Positions 7,811 through 16,758 of a stretch of 64,000 nt of DNA are shown here, piece by piece. The notes below the pieces were generated by a model, which was given only the letters and a program-made list of their open reading frames with translations, was not told where the DNA came from and made no database searches. The stretch spans positions 4,030,001-4,094,000 of the forward strand of contig NZ_JANADK010000001.1 of NCBI RefSeq assembly GCF_024199795.1, read 5' to 3'. Numbering within the stretch: position 1 is the first letter of the stretch; each line of letters starts with the position of its first letter. The translations under genes and the position numbers were made by a program. This DNA comes from Bradyrhizobium sp. CCGB01. Lineage in GTDB: Bacteria; Pseudomonadota; Alphaproteobacteria; Rhizobiales; Xanthobacteraceae.

Positions 7811-9415
7811 GTGGTTTCGTCGTCGCTCGAAGAATTGTCGCTGACGGCCGACGTGTTGATTGTGGGCGGCGGCATGGCGGGCGCCTGGGCGGCGACGTCA
7901 GCGGCGCAGGCGGGCGCCAAGGTCGTGCTGGCAGACAAGGCCTATTGCGGCACCAGCGGCGTCACGGCCGCAGCGGGCCCGGGCCATTGGTGGGTGCCGC
8001 CGGATCCTCCCGCGGCGCGCGACGCGGCCGTGGCCAACCGAATTGATGCCGGTCTTGGCCTTGGCGAAGCGGAGTGGATGTATCGCATCCTCGACCAGAC
8101 CTGGCGCACGCTGCCCACGCTTGCGCGCTACTACAAGTTCGGCGTCGACGACGAGGGGCGCGTGAACCATCGCGCGGTACGCGGGCCGGAATATATGCGC
8201 GCCCTGCGTCAGGAGGTTCTCAGCCACGGTGTCACCATTCTCGATCATTCGCCCGTTCTCGAGCTGCTGGCGCGTTCCGATGGATCGATCGGCGGCGCGC
8301 GTGGCCTGCGCCGGCAGGATGGCGGCCGGTCCTATTGGGTCGAGGCCGGTGCCGTGGTGCTCGCGGCGGGCGGGACCAGCTTTCTGTCGCACTTGCTGGG
8401 ATCGCATACCAACACGGGTGACGGCTATCTGATGGCGGCCGAGGCGGGCGCGGAGATGTCCGGCATGGAATTCACCGCCGCCTACACCATCGCGCCGGCG
8501 CATTCGACGATGACGCGCAGCATGGCCTATTCATTTGCGACCTATTATGATGCCGAGGGGCGGCAGCTGGATCTGCCGTTCGGGCCTGACCAGACCATCC
8601 ACCTGGCGCGCGCGCTGCAGCGCGGGCCAGTTTACTGCTCGCTGCATCGTCTGCCCGATGACATCAAGGCGAGGCTGCATACGATCTCGCCTAACGTGCC
8701 GCTGGTATTCGACCGCTGGGGCATCGATCCCTACCGCGACCGGTTCGAGGTCACCCTGCACAATGATGGTACTATCCGCGGGATCGGTGGCGTGCGCGTG
8801 CATGATACGGATGGCGCGACATCCGTGCGGGGATTGTTCGTAGCCGGCGATAACGCATCGCGTGAGAAGGTCGCCGGCGCGATCTCCGGCGGCGGCAACG
8901 TCAACTCGGCCTGGGCGCTGTCGTCGGGCGTCTTCGCCGGACGCGCGGCGACGCGTGTGGCGCGCAGCGCGGCGCGACGGGTTGAAAGGCTTCGGCCGCT
9001 CGGACGTGCCGGGCTGCGACCAGGCGGTCGACCTCAGACGGTCGACGTCGCCGCTATTCGAAGCAGCGTACGCGCCGAGATGCATCCGTTCGACAAGAAC
9101 CTTTTCCGTACAGGCCCCGGGCTTGCCGCGTCGTCGCGCGTCATCGACGATCTCTGGCGCGATGTGGCGGAGCACGGGCATGCGGGCACGCTCGCCCTGC
9201 GCGAGGCTGCGGCGCTCGTTGCAACAGCGCGCTGGTCGGTGGCCACTGCTGCTGCGCGCAACGAGAGCAGAGGACTTCACCGCCGCGAGGATTTTCCTGC
9301 ACAGGATCCCGGATTGGCCGCGCGCCTGCTCAGCGGCGGACTGGATCGGATCCGGGTGTCGCTCGACCGTCCATCGCCGGCGACCAGACCCGATCAGCTC
9401 GAGGCGGCGTCATGA
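7811..9415 (+). CDS. FAD-dependent oxidoreductase, fumarate reductase/AprA-like flavoprotein subunit (copy 2)
   Basis: I chose the GTG at 7811, which has an AGGAGG Shine-Dalgarno about six bases upstream, giving 534 residues, close to the 542 of copy 1. The frame is open to 7658, but that extension lacks similarity to copy 1. Landmarks match copy 1: DVLIVGGGMAGAWAA, CGTSGVTAAAGPG, GPEYMRALR, a GLFVAGDNAS segment and ESRGLHRREDFP near the end. The stop overlaps the ferredoxin start (ATGA). The gene heads an operon that may continue into the dehydrogenase and aldolase genes. Substrate is unknown; retention of two divergent copies suggests related but distinct substrates. Confidence 0.88.
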   Translation: MVSSSLEELSLTADVLIVGGGMAGAWAATSAAQAGAKVVLADKAYCGTSGVTAAAGPGHWWVPPDPPAARDAAVANRIDAGLGLGEAEWMYRILDQTWRTLPTLARYYKFGVDDEGRVNHRAVRGPEYMRALRQEVLSHGVTILDHSPVLELLARSDGSIGGARGLRRQDGGRSYWVEAGAVVLAAGGTSFLSHLLGSHTNTGDGYLMAAEAGAEMSGMEFTAAYTIAPAHSTMTRSMAYSFATYYDAEGRQLDLPFGPDQTIHLARALQRGPVYCSLHRLPDDIKARLHTISPNVPLVFDRWGIDPYRDRFEVTLHNDGTIRGIGGVRVHDTDGATSVRGLFVAGDNASREKVAGAISGGGNVNSAWALSSGVFAGRAATRVARSAARRVERLRPLGRAGLRPGGRPQTVDVAAIRSSVRAEMHPFDKNLFRTGPGLAASSRVIDDLWRDVAEHGHAGTLALREAAALVATARWSVATAAARNESRGLHRREDFPAQDPGLAARLLSGGLDRIRVSLDRPSPATRPDQLEAAS

Positions 9416-9792
9416 TCGAGCTCGTCGTCGAAGAGCGCTGCACGGATTGCGGCGCATGCATCGAGGTCTGCCCGGCCAATGTGCTCGAGCCCGGCCGCGC
9501 CGGCCTGCCGGTTCTGGCGCGGGTCGAGGATTGCCAGACCTGTTTCATGTGCGAGCTCTATTGCCGCGCGGATGCGATTTATGTGGCGCCCGATTGCGAT
9601 CGCCGCGTTGCCGTAACCGAGGCGGAAGTGCTGGCGTCAGGCCGTCTCGGCCAATACCGCAAGCACTCCGGCTGGGATGAATGGGCGGAGCGCTTTCCTA
9701 ACGAGCAATGGCTGATGGAGACGGTCTTCCGACGCGCCGGCGAGGCTGCGGCAAAGGCAAAAGCGGAACGGCTCGCCGCTGCGAAGGAATAG
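9412..9792 (+). CDS. 4Fe-4S ferredoxin-family subunit, AprB-like (copy 2)
   Basis: The 126-residue protein carries CTDCGACIEVCP (about residues 10-21) and CQTCFMCELYC (about 42-52), two four-cysteine clusters that should bind two [4Fe-4S] centres. It shares the tail motif GQYRKHSGWDEW with copy 1 and has a longer Ala/Lys/Glu-rich C-terminus (EAAAKAKAERLAAAKE). Its ATG overlaps the upstream flavoprotein stop by four bases. It is the likely electron-transfer subunit of that flavoprotein. Confidence 0.9.
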   Translation: MIELVVEERCTDCGACIEVCPANVLEPGRAGLPVLARVEDCQTCFMCELYCRADAIYVAPDCDRRVAVTEAEVLASGRLGQYRKHSGWDEWAERFPNEQWLMETVFRRAGEAAAKAKAERLAAAKE

Positions 9793-9930
9793 CCTCGAGT
9801 GCGGAGACGAATTCATGTGTCTCATCGAAGCGCGTCGTCCGGTTGTTGCCCGATGCCGAAGATCTTTGAAAAGACTATCTTGCGTCATGCGCCTAGCATG
9901 TCCGCATCAAAGCCATCATGAACGCGTGAC

Positions 9931-10923
9931 ATGAACACTCCCCGCATTGAAAACAAGCGCGCCTCCACCAGCGTGCGATCGCCGATCATCATCAACCAGC
10001 TCGGCGCGGAGGTTCGCGCCGCACTCGCCGAGCATTGGTCGCGCCCGCTGATCATCGACCATCCCGCCGGTCGTGCTGCGTGGGAGGTCGCACCTGAAGC
10101 CGACGTGCTGCTGACGCGGCCGCTGGCGAGCTGGAACAAGGCGCCCGGCGAGAAGCCTGCGGGCTGGCCGTTCGGCCTGCGCTGGATCCAGACCGCATCC
10201 ACCGGCATCGATTTCTTTCCGACGTGGCTCCTCGACGGGCCCGTGGTGACGGTCGGCCGCGGCATCTCGGCCGATCCTATTGCAGAATACGTTCTCGCGG
10301 CGATCCTCGGCTTCGAAAAGCGAATTCACGAGATCCGTCCGCGCAACCGCGCGGAATGGAAAATCGCTCCGCTGGGCTCGGTGAGTGGCAAGACGATCGG
10401 CATCGCGGGTTTCGGTGCGATCGGCCGTGCCGTCGCCGAGCGGGTCAAGCCGTTCGGCGTCAACATCAAGGTTCTCAGGCGCTCGGCCTGGCCCTACGTT
10501 CTTCCGGGCATCCAGCCGGTGGACAGCATCGAGCAGCTGGTCGAGGTCTCCGATCATCTCGTCCTGGCGCTGCCGGCGACGACGAAGACCACCCGCCTGA
10601 TCAATGCCGACGTGCTGGCACGGGCCAAAAAATCGCTGCATCTCATCAACGTCGCGCGCGGCAGGATCATCGATCAGAAAGCGCTTCTGCAGGCGCTCGA
10701 TGACGGACGGATCGCCGGCGCCACGCTCGATGTCACGGATCCGGAGCCGCCGCTCGATGGCGATCCCATCTATAGCCATCCCAAGGTCGTTCTCACCCCG
10801 CACGTCTCGTGGACCGGCGGCGAGGACGTCAAGCGGCTGGCCGACAAGACACTGGTCAATCTCGACGCCTACGCGCATGGCGTGGCGCTGGCCGACGTCT
10901 TCGACAAGACTCTCGAATACTAG
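9931..10923 (+). CDS. NAD(P)-dependent D-2-hydroxyacid dehydrogenase family protein
   Basis: The 330-residue protein shows the NAD-binding Rossmann motif GFGAIG (about residue 160), followed by LALPATTKTTRLIN and the catalytic-region strand INVARGRIIDQKALLQAL. The catalytic His lies in LTPHVSWTGG near residue 290, a variant of the usual HxxG. These enzymes interconvert 2-hydroxy and 2-oxo acids with NAD(H) or NADP(H). The N-terminal substrate domain is divergent. A class II aldolase gene follows 16 bases later, so the pair may act in one degradative route fed by the upstream flavoprotein. Exact substrate unknown. Confidence 0.88.
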   Translation: MNTPRIENKRASTSVRSPIIINQLGAEVRAALAEHWSRPLIIDHPAGRAAWEVAPEADVLLTRPLASWNKAPGEKPAGWPFGLRWIQTASTGIDFFPTWLLDGPVVTVGRGISADPIAEYVLAAILGFEKRIHEIRPRNRAEWKIAPLGSVSGKTIGIAGFGAIGRAVAERVKPFGVNIKVLRRSAWPYVLPGIQPVDSIEQLVEVSDHLVLALPATTKTTRLINADVLARAKKSLHLINVARGRIIDQKALLQALDDGRIAGATLDVTDPEPPLDGDPIYSHPKVVLTPHVSWTGGEDVKRLADKTLVNLDAYAHGVALADVFDKTLEY

Positions 10924-10939
10924 AAAAGGAAGCGCAACA

Positions 10940-11722
10940 ATGAACAAGGTTGTCGAGAAGCCCAGGAAATATTCGTTGGTCGAGCGGACGCCGGCGGCGA
11001 CGTTCGAGGAGGAGAGGCTGCACCGCAAGCAGCGTCTCGCCGCTACGTTCCGGCTGTTTTCGCGCTACGGGTTCGATCAGGGCCTCGCGGGCCATGTCAC
11101 CGTGCGCGATCCGGAATTCCCCGAACGGTTCTGGATCAACCCGCTGTCGAAGCATTTCAGCCAGATCAAGGTGTCCGACCTTCAGCTCGTCGACCACGAC
11201 GGCAATATCCTGATCGGCGACAAGCCGATCAACCAGGCCGGCTTCGTGATCCATTCGGCGATTCATGCGGCGCACCCCGAGGTGATCGCGGCTGCGCACA
11301 CCCATTCGACTTACGGCAAGGCCTGGTCGGCGCTCGGCCGGCTGCTCGATCCGCTGACGCAGGATTCCTGCGCCTTCTATGAGGATCACGTGCTGTTCGA
11401 TCCGTTCTCTGGCGTCGTGCTGGAGGCGGAAGAAGGTCGCAAGATCGCGCAGGCGCTGGGATCGAAGAAGGCCGCGATCCTGCAAAATCACGGCCTGCTG
11501 ACGGTGGGACCGACCATCGAGGCCGCGGCCTGGTGGTACATCGCGATGGACAATGCCGCCCGTGCTCAGTTGCTTGCGGAGGCCGCCGGTACGCCGAAGC
11601 CCATCCCGCATGAGATCGCCAGCCTGACCTCGCGACAGGTCGGCACGCACAAGGGCGGCTACTTCAGCTTCCAGCCACTGTGGGACTGGATCACCGAGGC
11701 GGAACCGGATCTGTTCAATTAG
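10940..11722 (+). CDS. Class II aldolase/adducin family protein
   Basis: I chose the ATG at 10940, which follows an AAAAGGAAG ribosome-binding site, giving 260 residues. The zinc-site histidines are visible in HTHSTYGKAW (about residue 117) and in LQNHGLLTVG (about 183), matching the family pattern HxH and a later His. GLAGHVTVRDPE near residue 47 is the phosphate/substrate loop region, although here it has GHV where many members have GNIS. Members split or epimerise sugar phosphates and related hydroxyacids. It lies directly downstream of the 2-hydroxyacid dehydrogenase, so an operon is likely. The substrate is not predictable. Confidence 0.88.
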   Translation: MNKVVEKPRKYSLVERTPAATFEEERLHRKQRLAATFRLFSRYGFDQGLAGHVTVRDPEFPERFWINPLSKHFSQIKVSDLQLVDHDGNILIGDKPINQAGFVIHSAIHAAHPEVIAAAHTHSTYGKAWSALGRLLDPLTQDSCAFYEDHVLFDPFSGVVLEAEEGRKIAQALGSKKAAILQNHGLLTVGPTIEAAAWWYIAMDNAARAQLLAEAAGTPKPIPHEIASLTSRQVGTHKGGYFSFQPLWDWITEAEPDLFN

Positions 11723-11747
11723 AGCCATAACTCGCGCGAATTGCCCA

Positions 11748-11775
11748 CGCCGTGAGTTCGTGAGATATCACGGCG
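11748..11775. terminator. Possible hairpin after the aldolase operon
   Basis: An 8-bp perfect inverted repeat (CGCCGTGA and TCACGGCG) with a 12-base loop lies 26 bases after the aldolase stop and before the VOC gene. It has no clear T-tract, so termination efficiency is uncertain; it could also be a regulatory hairpin in the leader of the VOC message. Confidence 0.4.
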
Positions 11776-11827
11776 CGGCCGGTTGTGCTGCTTGCGCAAG
11801 CACGCTGCAATGGTGGGGAGTGGCGAC

Positions 11828-12229
11828 ATGGTCGATGGTCTGCCGGGCGAAGTTGAAGTCATCACATTGTTCGTCGATGATATTGCATCGTCGAAGGCGT
11901 TCTACGCCAAGGTTTTCGCGCCTGAGACCGTCTGGGAGGACCAGGTCTCATCCGTGCTCAGATTTGGCGGGCTCCTGATCAACCTTCTCGACGTGTCTCA
12001 GGCGCCGACGCTCGTCGAGCCGCTGCCTGTCGGGCCGTCATCCGCTGGGGCGCGCGCGCTGTTGACGATCAGGGTTGTTGACGTTGATCAGGTCTGCGCG
12101 GCTCTCCGGGAGATTGGTGTCGATTTGCTCAATGGGCCGATCGACCGTCCCTGGGGAAGGCGAACCGCGTCTTTCGCGGACCCCTCGGGTCATGTCTGGG
12201 AGATTGCGCAGGTGATTGACCGGACCTAA
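11828..12229 (+). CDS. VOC (glyoxalase/bleomycin-resistance fold) family protein
   Basis: I chose the ATG at 11828, preceded by GGGGAGTGG, giving 133 residues. The protein begins EVEVITLFVDDIASSKAFYAKVF, the classic first beta-alpha unit of a VOC module, and ends with RTASFADPSGHVWEIAQ, the second metal-ligand strand with its Glu. The N-terminal position usually held by a His ligand appears to be Thr (ITLFVDD), so metal binding may be altered. The family includes glyoxalases, dioxygenases and resistance proteins; activity cannot be assigned. It seems to be a single gene, convergent with the FAD/NAD(P)-binding gene. Confidence 0.85.
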   Translation: MVDGLPGEVEVITLFVDDIASSKAFYAKVFAPETVWEDQVSSVLRFGGLLINLLDVSQAPTLVEPLPVGPSSAGARALLTIRVVDVDQVCAALREIGVDLLNGPIDRPWGRRTASFADPSGHVWEIAQVIDRT

Positions 12230-12267
12230 AGCGCCTACGGCGAATTTTGGCCGAGACTCTGTGACCC

Positions 12268-13620
12268 CTACAGCGAAAGAGTCCGGAGACGCGCCGCCAG
12301 ATCCGCGCATTGCTGCCTTATATCTGGTACGGCGATGATCTCCCAGAACGCGGCCCGGGTGAGCGGGCCAACAGCGTAGAGGCGTCGTGATGGTGATCCA
12401 TGTTCGCCAACGATCGCACAATCCGGCGTAACCTCGATGCCGATCCGTAAGGGATCGATCCGCGCAAGACCATTGTCGAACAGGCTGCGCACCGCCGGGT
12501 TGCTGCTGGCGCCCGGGTCTTTGACAATGCCGGTGCAGTCCACGATCGCGCCGACCTGAAGCTCGGACAGCGCGCTCTGGCCGCGCCTGCGATAGCTGAC
12601 GAGCGCACCACATTGGTTCGGTGTGACGGTGGTGAGCTTGCCGGAGATGACGGTCAAGCGTCCATTCGCAAGCGCCTCCGTGATGCGAGTCTCGACCTCG
12701 GGCGCCGTACGGTGGCGATGGACGTCCCACCAGGCGCGGGCATGCTCCAGGAATCTGCGCCGTGATTCCAGCGGCAACTCCCGCCAGAGCCGCTGGGTGT
12801 GTGGCCTGATGGCGTCGATCGCGCTGCGCCAGTCGCCGCCCTCTGCCGCATGCGCTTCGATACGGCGGCGAAACCAGTGCAGCAGGGCGCCGATCCGGGC
12901 GCCGAACGGAATTTCACTCTCGGCGAGACGCATCGGATCGATGCGGCGATGGGCTCTCGGCAGCAGTCCGCGCCGCGACAGGGCGACGATCTGCCCCCGG
13001 TGTCCGTGGCGAAGCAGGGACAGCACGTAATCGACCATCGACAGACCCATGCCGAGGATCAGCATGGTTGCGTTTCTGTCGATGCCGGCAGTAGTGGGAG
13101 CGACCCATGGATCGACATGGCCGGGCAGGCGCGACGCCGGGGCGTCGTGGCCGGTGGCCAGAACGGCCATGGTACCTGTCAGCCGTGTTCCATCGGCGAG
13201 CAAGACGGCGACATCGGAGGGCGTTTCGCGAATCGCGATGCACTCGTTCTGCAAGATCGTGAGACCTCGTGTTCCGTCGGGGCAGGTCAGTGGCGCGATC
13301 AGGTCGGCGAGATAGTCGCCATAGGTCTGCCGCGGAACGAAGCAGTAGGGATCAGGACACATCGGCCCATCGGGTCGCCCGCACAGCCACTCCCAGAAAT
13401 GCCCGGGATCATCAGGCAGCGCGCTCATGTTCGATACGCGAACGTTGAGGAGGTGTTCGGGATTGCCTGCATGATAGGCAAGGCCGCGGCCGATCTCGGG
13501 TCGTTTCTCGATCAGTGTTACGCGCAGATCCGGTGGAGACGCTTTCAGGAGCTGAAACGCCATCAGGGCGCCGCTCGCGCCCCCGCCGATGACAATCGCG
13601 TGCCGCCCCTCCGGACCCAT
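12268..13620 (-). CDS. FAD/NAD(P)-binding protein (PF13454-type)
   Basis: The 450-residue protein starts MGPEGRHAIVIGGGASGALMA, a nucleotide-binding Rossmann motif, followed by EKRPEIGRGLAYH and HLLNVRVSNMSALPDDPGHF, typical of the FAD-NAD(P)-binding family related to YdhS. A later LGMGLSMVDYVLSL segment near residue 185 is a second dinucleotide-binding site, and VDCTGIVKDP lies in the C-terminal half. Such proteins resemble flavin monooxygenases or pyridine-nucleotide oxidoreductases, but most have no proven reaction. It stands alone on the minus strand. Confidence 0.85.
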   Translation of the reverse strand: MGPEGRHAIVIGGGASGALMAFQLLKASPPDLRVTLIEKRPEIGRGLAYHAGNPEHLLNVRVSNMSALPDDPGHFWEWLCGRPDGPMCPDPYCFVPRQTYGDYLADLIAPLTCPDGTRGLTILQNECIAIRETPSDVAVLLADGTRLTGTMAVLATGHDAPASRLPGHVDPWVAPTTAGIDRNATMLILGMGLSMVDYVLSLLRHGHRGQIVALSRRGLLPRAHRRIDPMRLAESEIPFGARIGALLHWFRRRIEAHAAEGGDWRSAIDAIRPHTQRLWRELPLESRRRFLEHARAWWDVHRHRTAPEVETRITEALANGRLTVISGKLTTVTPNQCGALVSYRRRGQSALSELQVGAIVDCTGIVKDPGASSNPAVRSLFDNGLARIDPLRIGIEVTPDCAIVGEHGSPSRRLYAVGPLTRAAFWEIIAVPDIRQQCADLAARLRTLSL

Positions 13621-13801
13621 CGTGCCGCCCCCCGTTTTATCGGTCGGTCAACGTCGCAGGACTGCGATTGGTTCTACGGCTCAATTGCGATGATAGTCGG
13701 ACAGGCTGCGATATCGTTGTCGCAGCATCACGGAAGTAATGTTTCTCCTGTCGCAATGGACGTTTGTGGAATGATCATATCGGCGCAGAGGCGGCGGCCA
13801 G

Positions 13802-14716
13802 TCAGAGCTTCTTGCAGATGCGATTGACCAACTCGATGAACCAGCGCAGCGCCGGGACGGTCGTGCTGCGGCGCGTGTAGAGCAGGTCGATGGTGAAGGC
13901 CTCGACATCATAGGGAACCGGAACGACGGACACGCCGGCGCTTGCGGCGAAGCGGCGGGCGATACGCTCGGCCATCGTCGCCACGAGATCGGTACCGGCG
14001 ATCGCGAACGGGACCGCGACGACATGCGCGAGGGTGACGGCGGTCCGGCGTTTGCGCCCATGCCGGGCCAGCATCGTATCGATCGCGCCGGGGAGCCCGT
14101 CGCCGCCCGCCGACGAGAACAGGGCATGCGGGAGGCGCGTATAGTCGTCCCTGGTCAGCCTGGCTCTCCGCTTGGCCTGGCCGGCATCGCGGATGCAGAC
14201 GAAGTTCTCCTCGAACAGCGTACAGCGCGTGATGCGCGTCGAGGCCGGAAGATGCCCACCGATCAATGCGTCGACGTCGCCGTGTTCGAGGCTCGCGACG
14301 CTCGCAGCAGCGTCAATGATGGGGCGCACCACGAGATCGATGCCCGGCGCCTCCCGTCGCAGCGCCGCGACCAGCGGCGGTATGACGACGAGGTCGCCGT
14401 AATCGGTCACCGCGATGGAGAGGCGGCGGCGGGCGGTCGCAGGATCGAAGCTCGATCCGGGCGCCAGCACGCCCCTGATCTGTCCGAGCGCCTCGCTGAT
14501 CGGCCGGGCCAGCGCCAGCGCCCTGGCCGTCGGCTGCATGCCCGATGCGGACCGCACGAACAGATCGTCGCCGAACAGTGCCCGCAGGCGGGTCAGGACG
14601 CCGCTCATCGACGGCTGCGCCAGGCCGACGCGTTCGCCGGCGCGGGTCACGTTGCGCTCCTCCATGAGCGCCTCGAAGGCGACCAGGAGATTGAGATCGA
14701 CGGAAGCTAAATTCAT
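13802..14716 (-). CDS. LysR-family transcriptional regulator
   Basis: I chose the ATG at 14716 (304 residues); an ATG at 14734 adds six residues and is equally possible. Residues about 6-65 form the LysR winged helix-turn-helix (VDLNLLVAFEALMEERNVT, then AGERVGLAQPSMSGVLTRLRALF). The remainder is the two-lobed periplasmic-binding-like effector domain. It is divergent from the transporter gene at 14806 with about 90 bases between starts, the usual arrangement for a LysR protein that controls its divergent neighbour and itself. The effector is unknown. Confidence 0.93.
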   Translation of the reverse strand: MNLASVDLNLLVAFEALMEERNVTRAGERVGLAQPSMSGVLTRLRALFGDDLFVRSASGMQPTARALALARPISEALGQIRGVLAPGSSFDPATARRRLSIAVTDYGDLVVIPPLVAALRREAPGIDLVVRPIIDAAASVASLEHGDVDALIGGHLPASTRITRCTLFEENFVCIRDAGQAKRRARLTRDDYTRLPHALFSSAGGDGLPGAIDTMLARHGRKRRTAVTLAHVVAVPFAIAGTDLVATMAERIARRFAASAGVSVVPVPYDVEAFTIDLLYTRRSTTVPALRWFIELVNRICKKL

Positions 14717-14805
14717 TTGAACGATGGTATGCATATCAAAAATCGATTTCAAGAATGTCGCTCGAGGTGGTCTATTGATGGGGAAGACCCGATTGGACGA
14801 GGCGC

Positions 14806-15729
14806 ATGCGACCCTCACTCCTGCGCCTCATCCCGCGCGGACCGACATTGCTGGCGCTTGGCGTCCTGCTCGGGCTTGCATGCCCGGCCCTTGCAGACCT
14901 GATCCGTCCGCTGATGCCGGCCACGATCTTCGTGATCGTGCTCGGAACGCTGTTGCGGGTCGATGGTAGGGCCGTCGTCGAGACGCTGCGGCAGCCATCG
15001 CTATCCGTGCTCCTGCCGGCCGTCGTCATGGTCGCCTGTCCGCTGGCGATCGGCTTTGCCAGTCATACCCTCGGTCTTGCCACGGAATTCGCGCTTGCGA
15101 TCGTGCTTGCCGTCTCGGCGCCGCCGTCGAGCGGCACCGCCGCTGTGGCCCGCATGCTCGGGCTCGACGCTGCGGTGCCGCTCGTGGTGACGGTGTTGTC
15201 CATGGTGCTTGCTCCGGTCACGGTCCCGCTGCTTGCAGGCTGGTTCGGCGGGCTCGAGATCAGCGCGCCCGAGCTGGCACTGCGGCTGGCGTTGCTGATC
15301 GGCGGCGCCGAGGGTGTCGCCTTCCTGCTGCGCCGGCACGCCGCGCAAGTTCTGGCGGCCCGTGGCGACGTCGTCGACGGGATCATCGTCACGGCGCTTG
15401 TTCTTTTCGCCGTGGCCACCATGGCCGGCATCCCCGCACAGATCGCAGCGGATGTGCCGGCCGCGGCGCTCTGCCTTGTGCTCGCCTTCGCCTGCAATCT
15501 TGCGCTCCAAGCCTCGGGCGCCCTGTTGCTGCCGGGAACTCTGCCCCAGCGATTGACGGTCGGCCTCATTCTCGGCAATCGCAATGTCGGGCTGGTCTGG
15601 TCGGCGCTCGGCGCTGCCGCTTCGCCGCGCATGGCCCTATACTTTACCGCGACGCAATTTCCGATCTACATCCTGCCGCGTTTGATCGAGACGTTGATTA
15701 GTCGCGGCAAACGAAAGGCCACTCTATGA
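14806..15729 (+). CDS. Predicted BASS-superfamily (bile acid:Na+ symporter-like) membrane transporter
   Basis: The 307-residue protein is hydrophobic throughout, with about nine to ten membrane segments beginning LLALGVLLGLACPALA at residue 15. The layout resembles BASS/AEC-type carriers. The central SAPPSSGTAAVARMLGLD segment sits where these carriers have a broken-helix substrate site, and LGNRNVGLVWSALG near residue 270 matches the second one. It is divergent from the LysR gene and its stop overlaps the DUF2891 start (ATGA), so both are likely LysR targets. The transported solute is unknown; an organic anion is most plausible for the superfamily. Confidence 0.75.
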   Translation: MRPSLLRLIPRGPTLLALGVLLGLACPALADLIRPLMPATIFVIVLGTLLRVDGRAVVETLRQPSLSVLLPAVVMVACPLAIGFASHTLGLATEFALAIVLAVSAPPSSGTAAVARMLGLDAAVPLVVTVLSMVLAPVTVPLLAGWFGGLEISAPELALRLALLIGGAEGVAFLLRRHAAQVLAARGDVVDGIIVTALVLFAVATMAGIPAQIAADVPAAALCLVLAFACNLALQASGALLLPGTLPQRLTVGLILGNRNVGLVWSALGAAASPRMALYFTATQFPIYILPRLIETLISRGKRKATL

Positions 15730-16739
15730 CGACGTCCCGTCTCACCCGCGAACAAGCCACGCAATTCGCCCGCATCGCGCTCGGCCATGTCAGGCGCGAA
15801 TATCCCAACAACGTGGACCACGCGCTGGCCGAGCCCGCGGACGCCCGCACGCCAAGCCAGCTGCATCCGATCTTCTATGGCAGCTATGACTGGCACTCCT
15901 GCGTTCACAGCTACTGGATGCTGGCGCGGTTGCTCCGGCGCTTTCCGGATTTCGCCGCGGCATCCGATATTCGGGCCTTGTTCGACGAGCAGTTCGTGCC
16001 CGAGAAGGTTGCTGTCGAGAGCGCCTACTTTGCCCGTCCGACCGCCCGCGGCTTCAAGCGGCCCTATGGCTGGGGCTGGCTGCTGAAGCTGGCGACCGAG
16101 CTGGCATTGCAATCCGATGGCCGTTGGGGCCGCAATCTCGCGCCGTTGGCGGACGTCATTGCTCAGCGCTTTCGCGACTTCCTGCCGCTGTCGCTCTATC
16201 CCGTGCGCGTCGGCACCCACTTCAATACAGCGTTCGGCCTGCGGATGGCGTCCGACTACGCCGAGATCAGCAAGGACGAAGGGCTGGCCAAGCTGCTGCT
16301 CGAGACGGGCCTGCGCTGGTATGGCGAAGATCGCGATTGCCCCGCCTGGGGCGAGCCCAGCGGCGACGATTTCCAATCCTCGGCCTTGATCGAGGCCGAG
16401 TGCATGCGGCGCCTGTTGCCGCTAGATGTGTTCCTACCCTGGTTCGATCGGTTCCTGCCGCGCGTGCTCGAGCGGCAGCCTGCGACCTTGTTCCGGCCTG
16501 CGACCGTCAGCGACCGCACCGACGGCAAGATCGCTCATCTCGATGGCCTCAATCTCAGCCGCGCCTGGTGCTGGCGCGCGCTCGGCGACGCCTTGCCGGC
16601 AAGCGACGAGCGACGCGCCATTGCCCACGCGGCGGCGCAGCAGCATCTCGCTGCAGGCCTTCCCCATCTCGCCACGCATTACATGGGCGAGCATTGGCTT
16701 GCGAGCTTCGCCGTTCTCGCGCTCGATGAAGCGGAATGA
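15726..16739 (+). CDS. DUF2891 family protein
   Basis: The 337-residue protein contains the hallmark HPIFYGSYDWHSCVHSYWM near residue 50 and then FARPTARGFKRPYGWGWLLKL, both conserved in DUF2891. Mostly alpha-helical sequence with conserved aromatic, His and Asp residues suggests an alpha/alpha-barrel fold like glycan-active enzymes, but no reaction is established. Further conserved blocks are GEPSGDDFQSSALIEAE (about 222) and HYMGEHWLASFA near the end. The start overlaps the transporter stop by four bases. A role in processing a compound imported by the transporter is inferred from coupling. Confidence 0.85.
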   Translation: MTTSRLTREQATQFARIALGHVRREYPNNVDHALAEPADARTPSQLHPIFYGSYDWHSCVHSYWMLARLLRRFPDFAAASDIRALFDEQFVPEKVAVESAYFARPTARGFKRPYGWGWLLKLATELALQSDGRWGRNLAPLADVIAQRFRDFLPLSLYPVRVGTHFNTAFGLRMASDYAEISKDEGLAKLLLETGLRWYGEDRDCPAWGEPSGDDFQSSALIEAECMRRLLPLDVFLPWFDRFLPRVLERQPATLFRPATVSDRTDGKIAHLDGLNLSRAWCWRALGDALPASDERRAIAHAAAQQHLAAGLPHLATHYMGEHWLASFAVLALDEAE

Positions 16740-16758
16740 GCGGTACGGTCCGCGTCGA

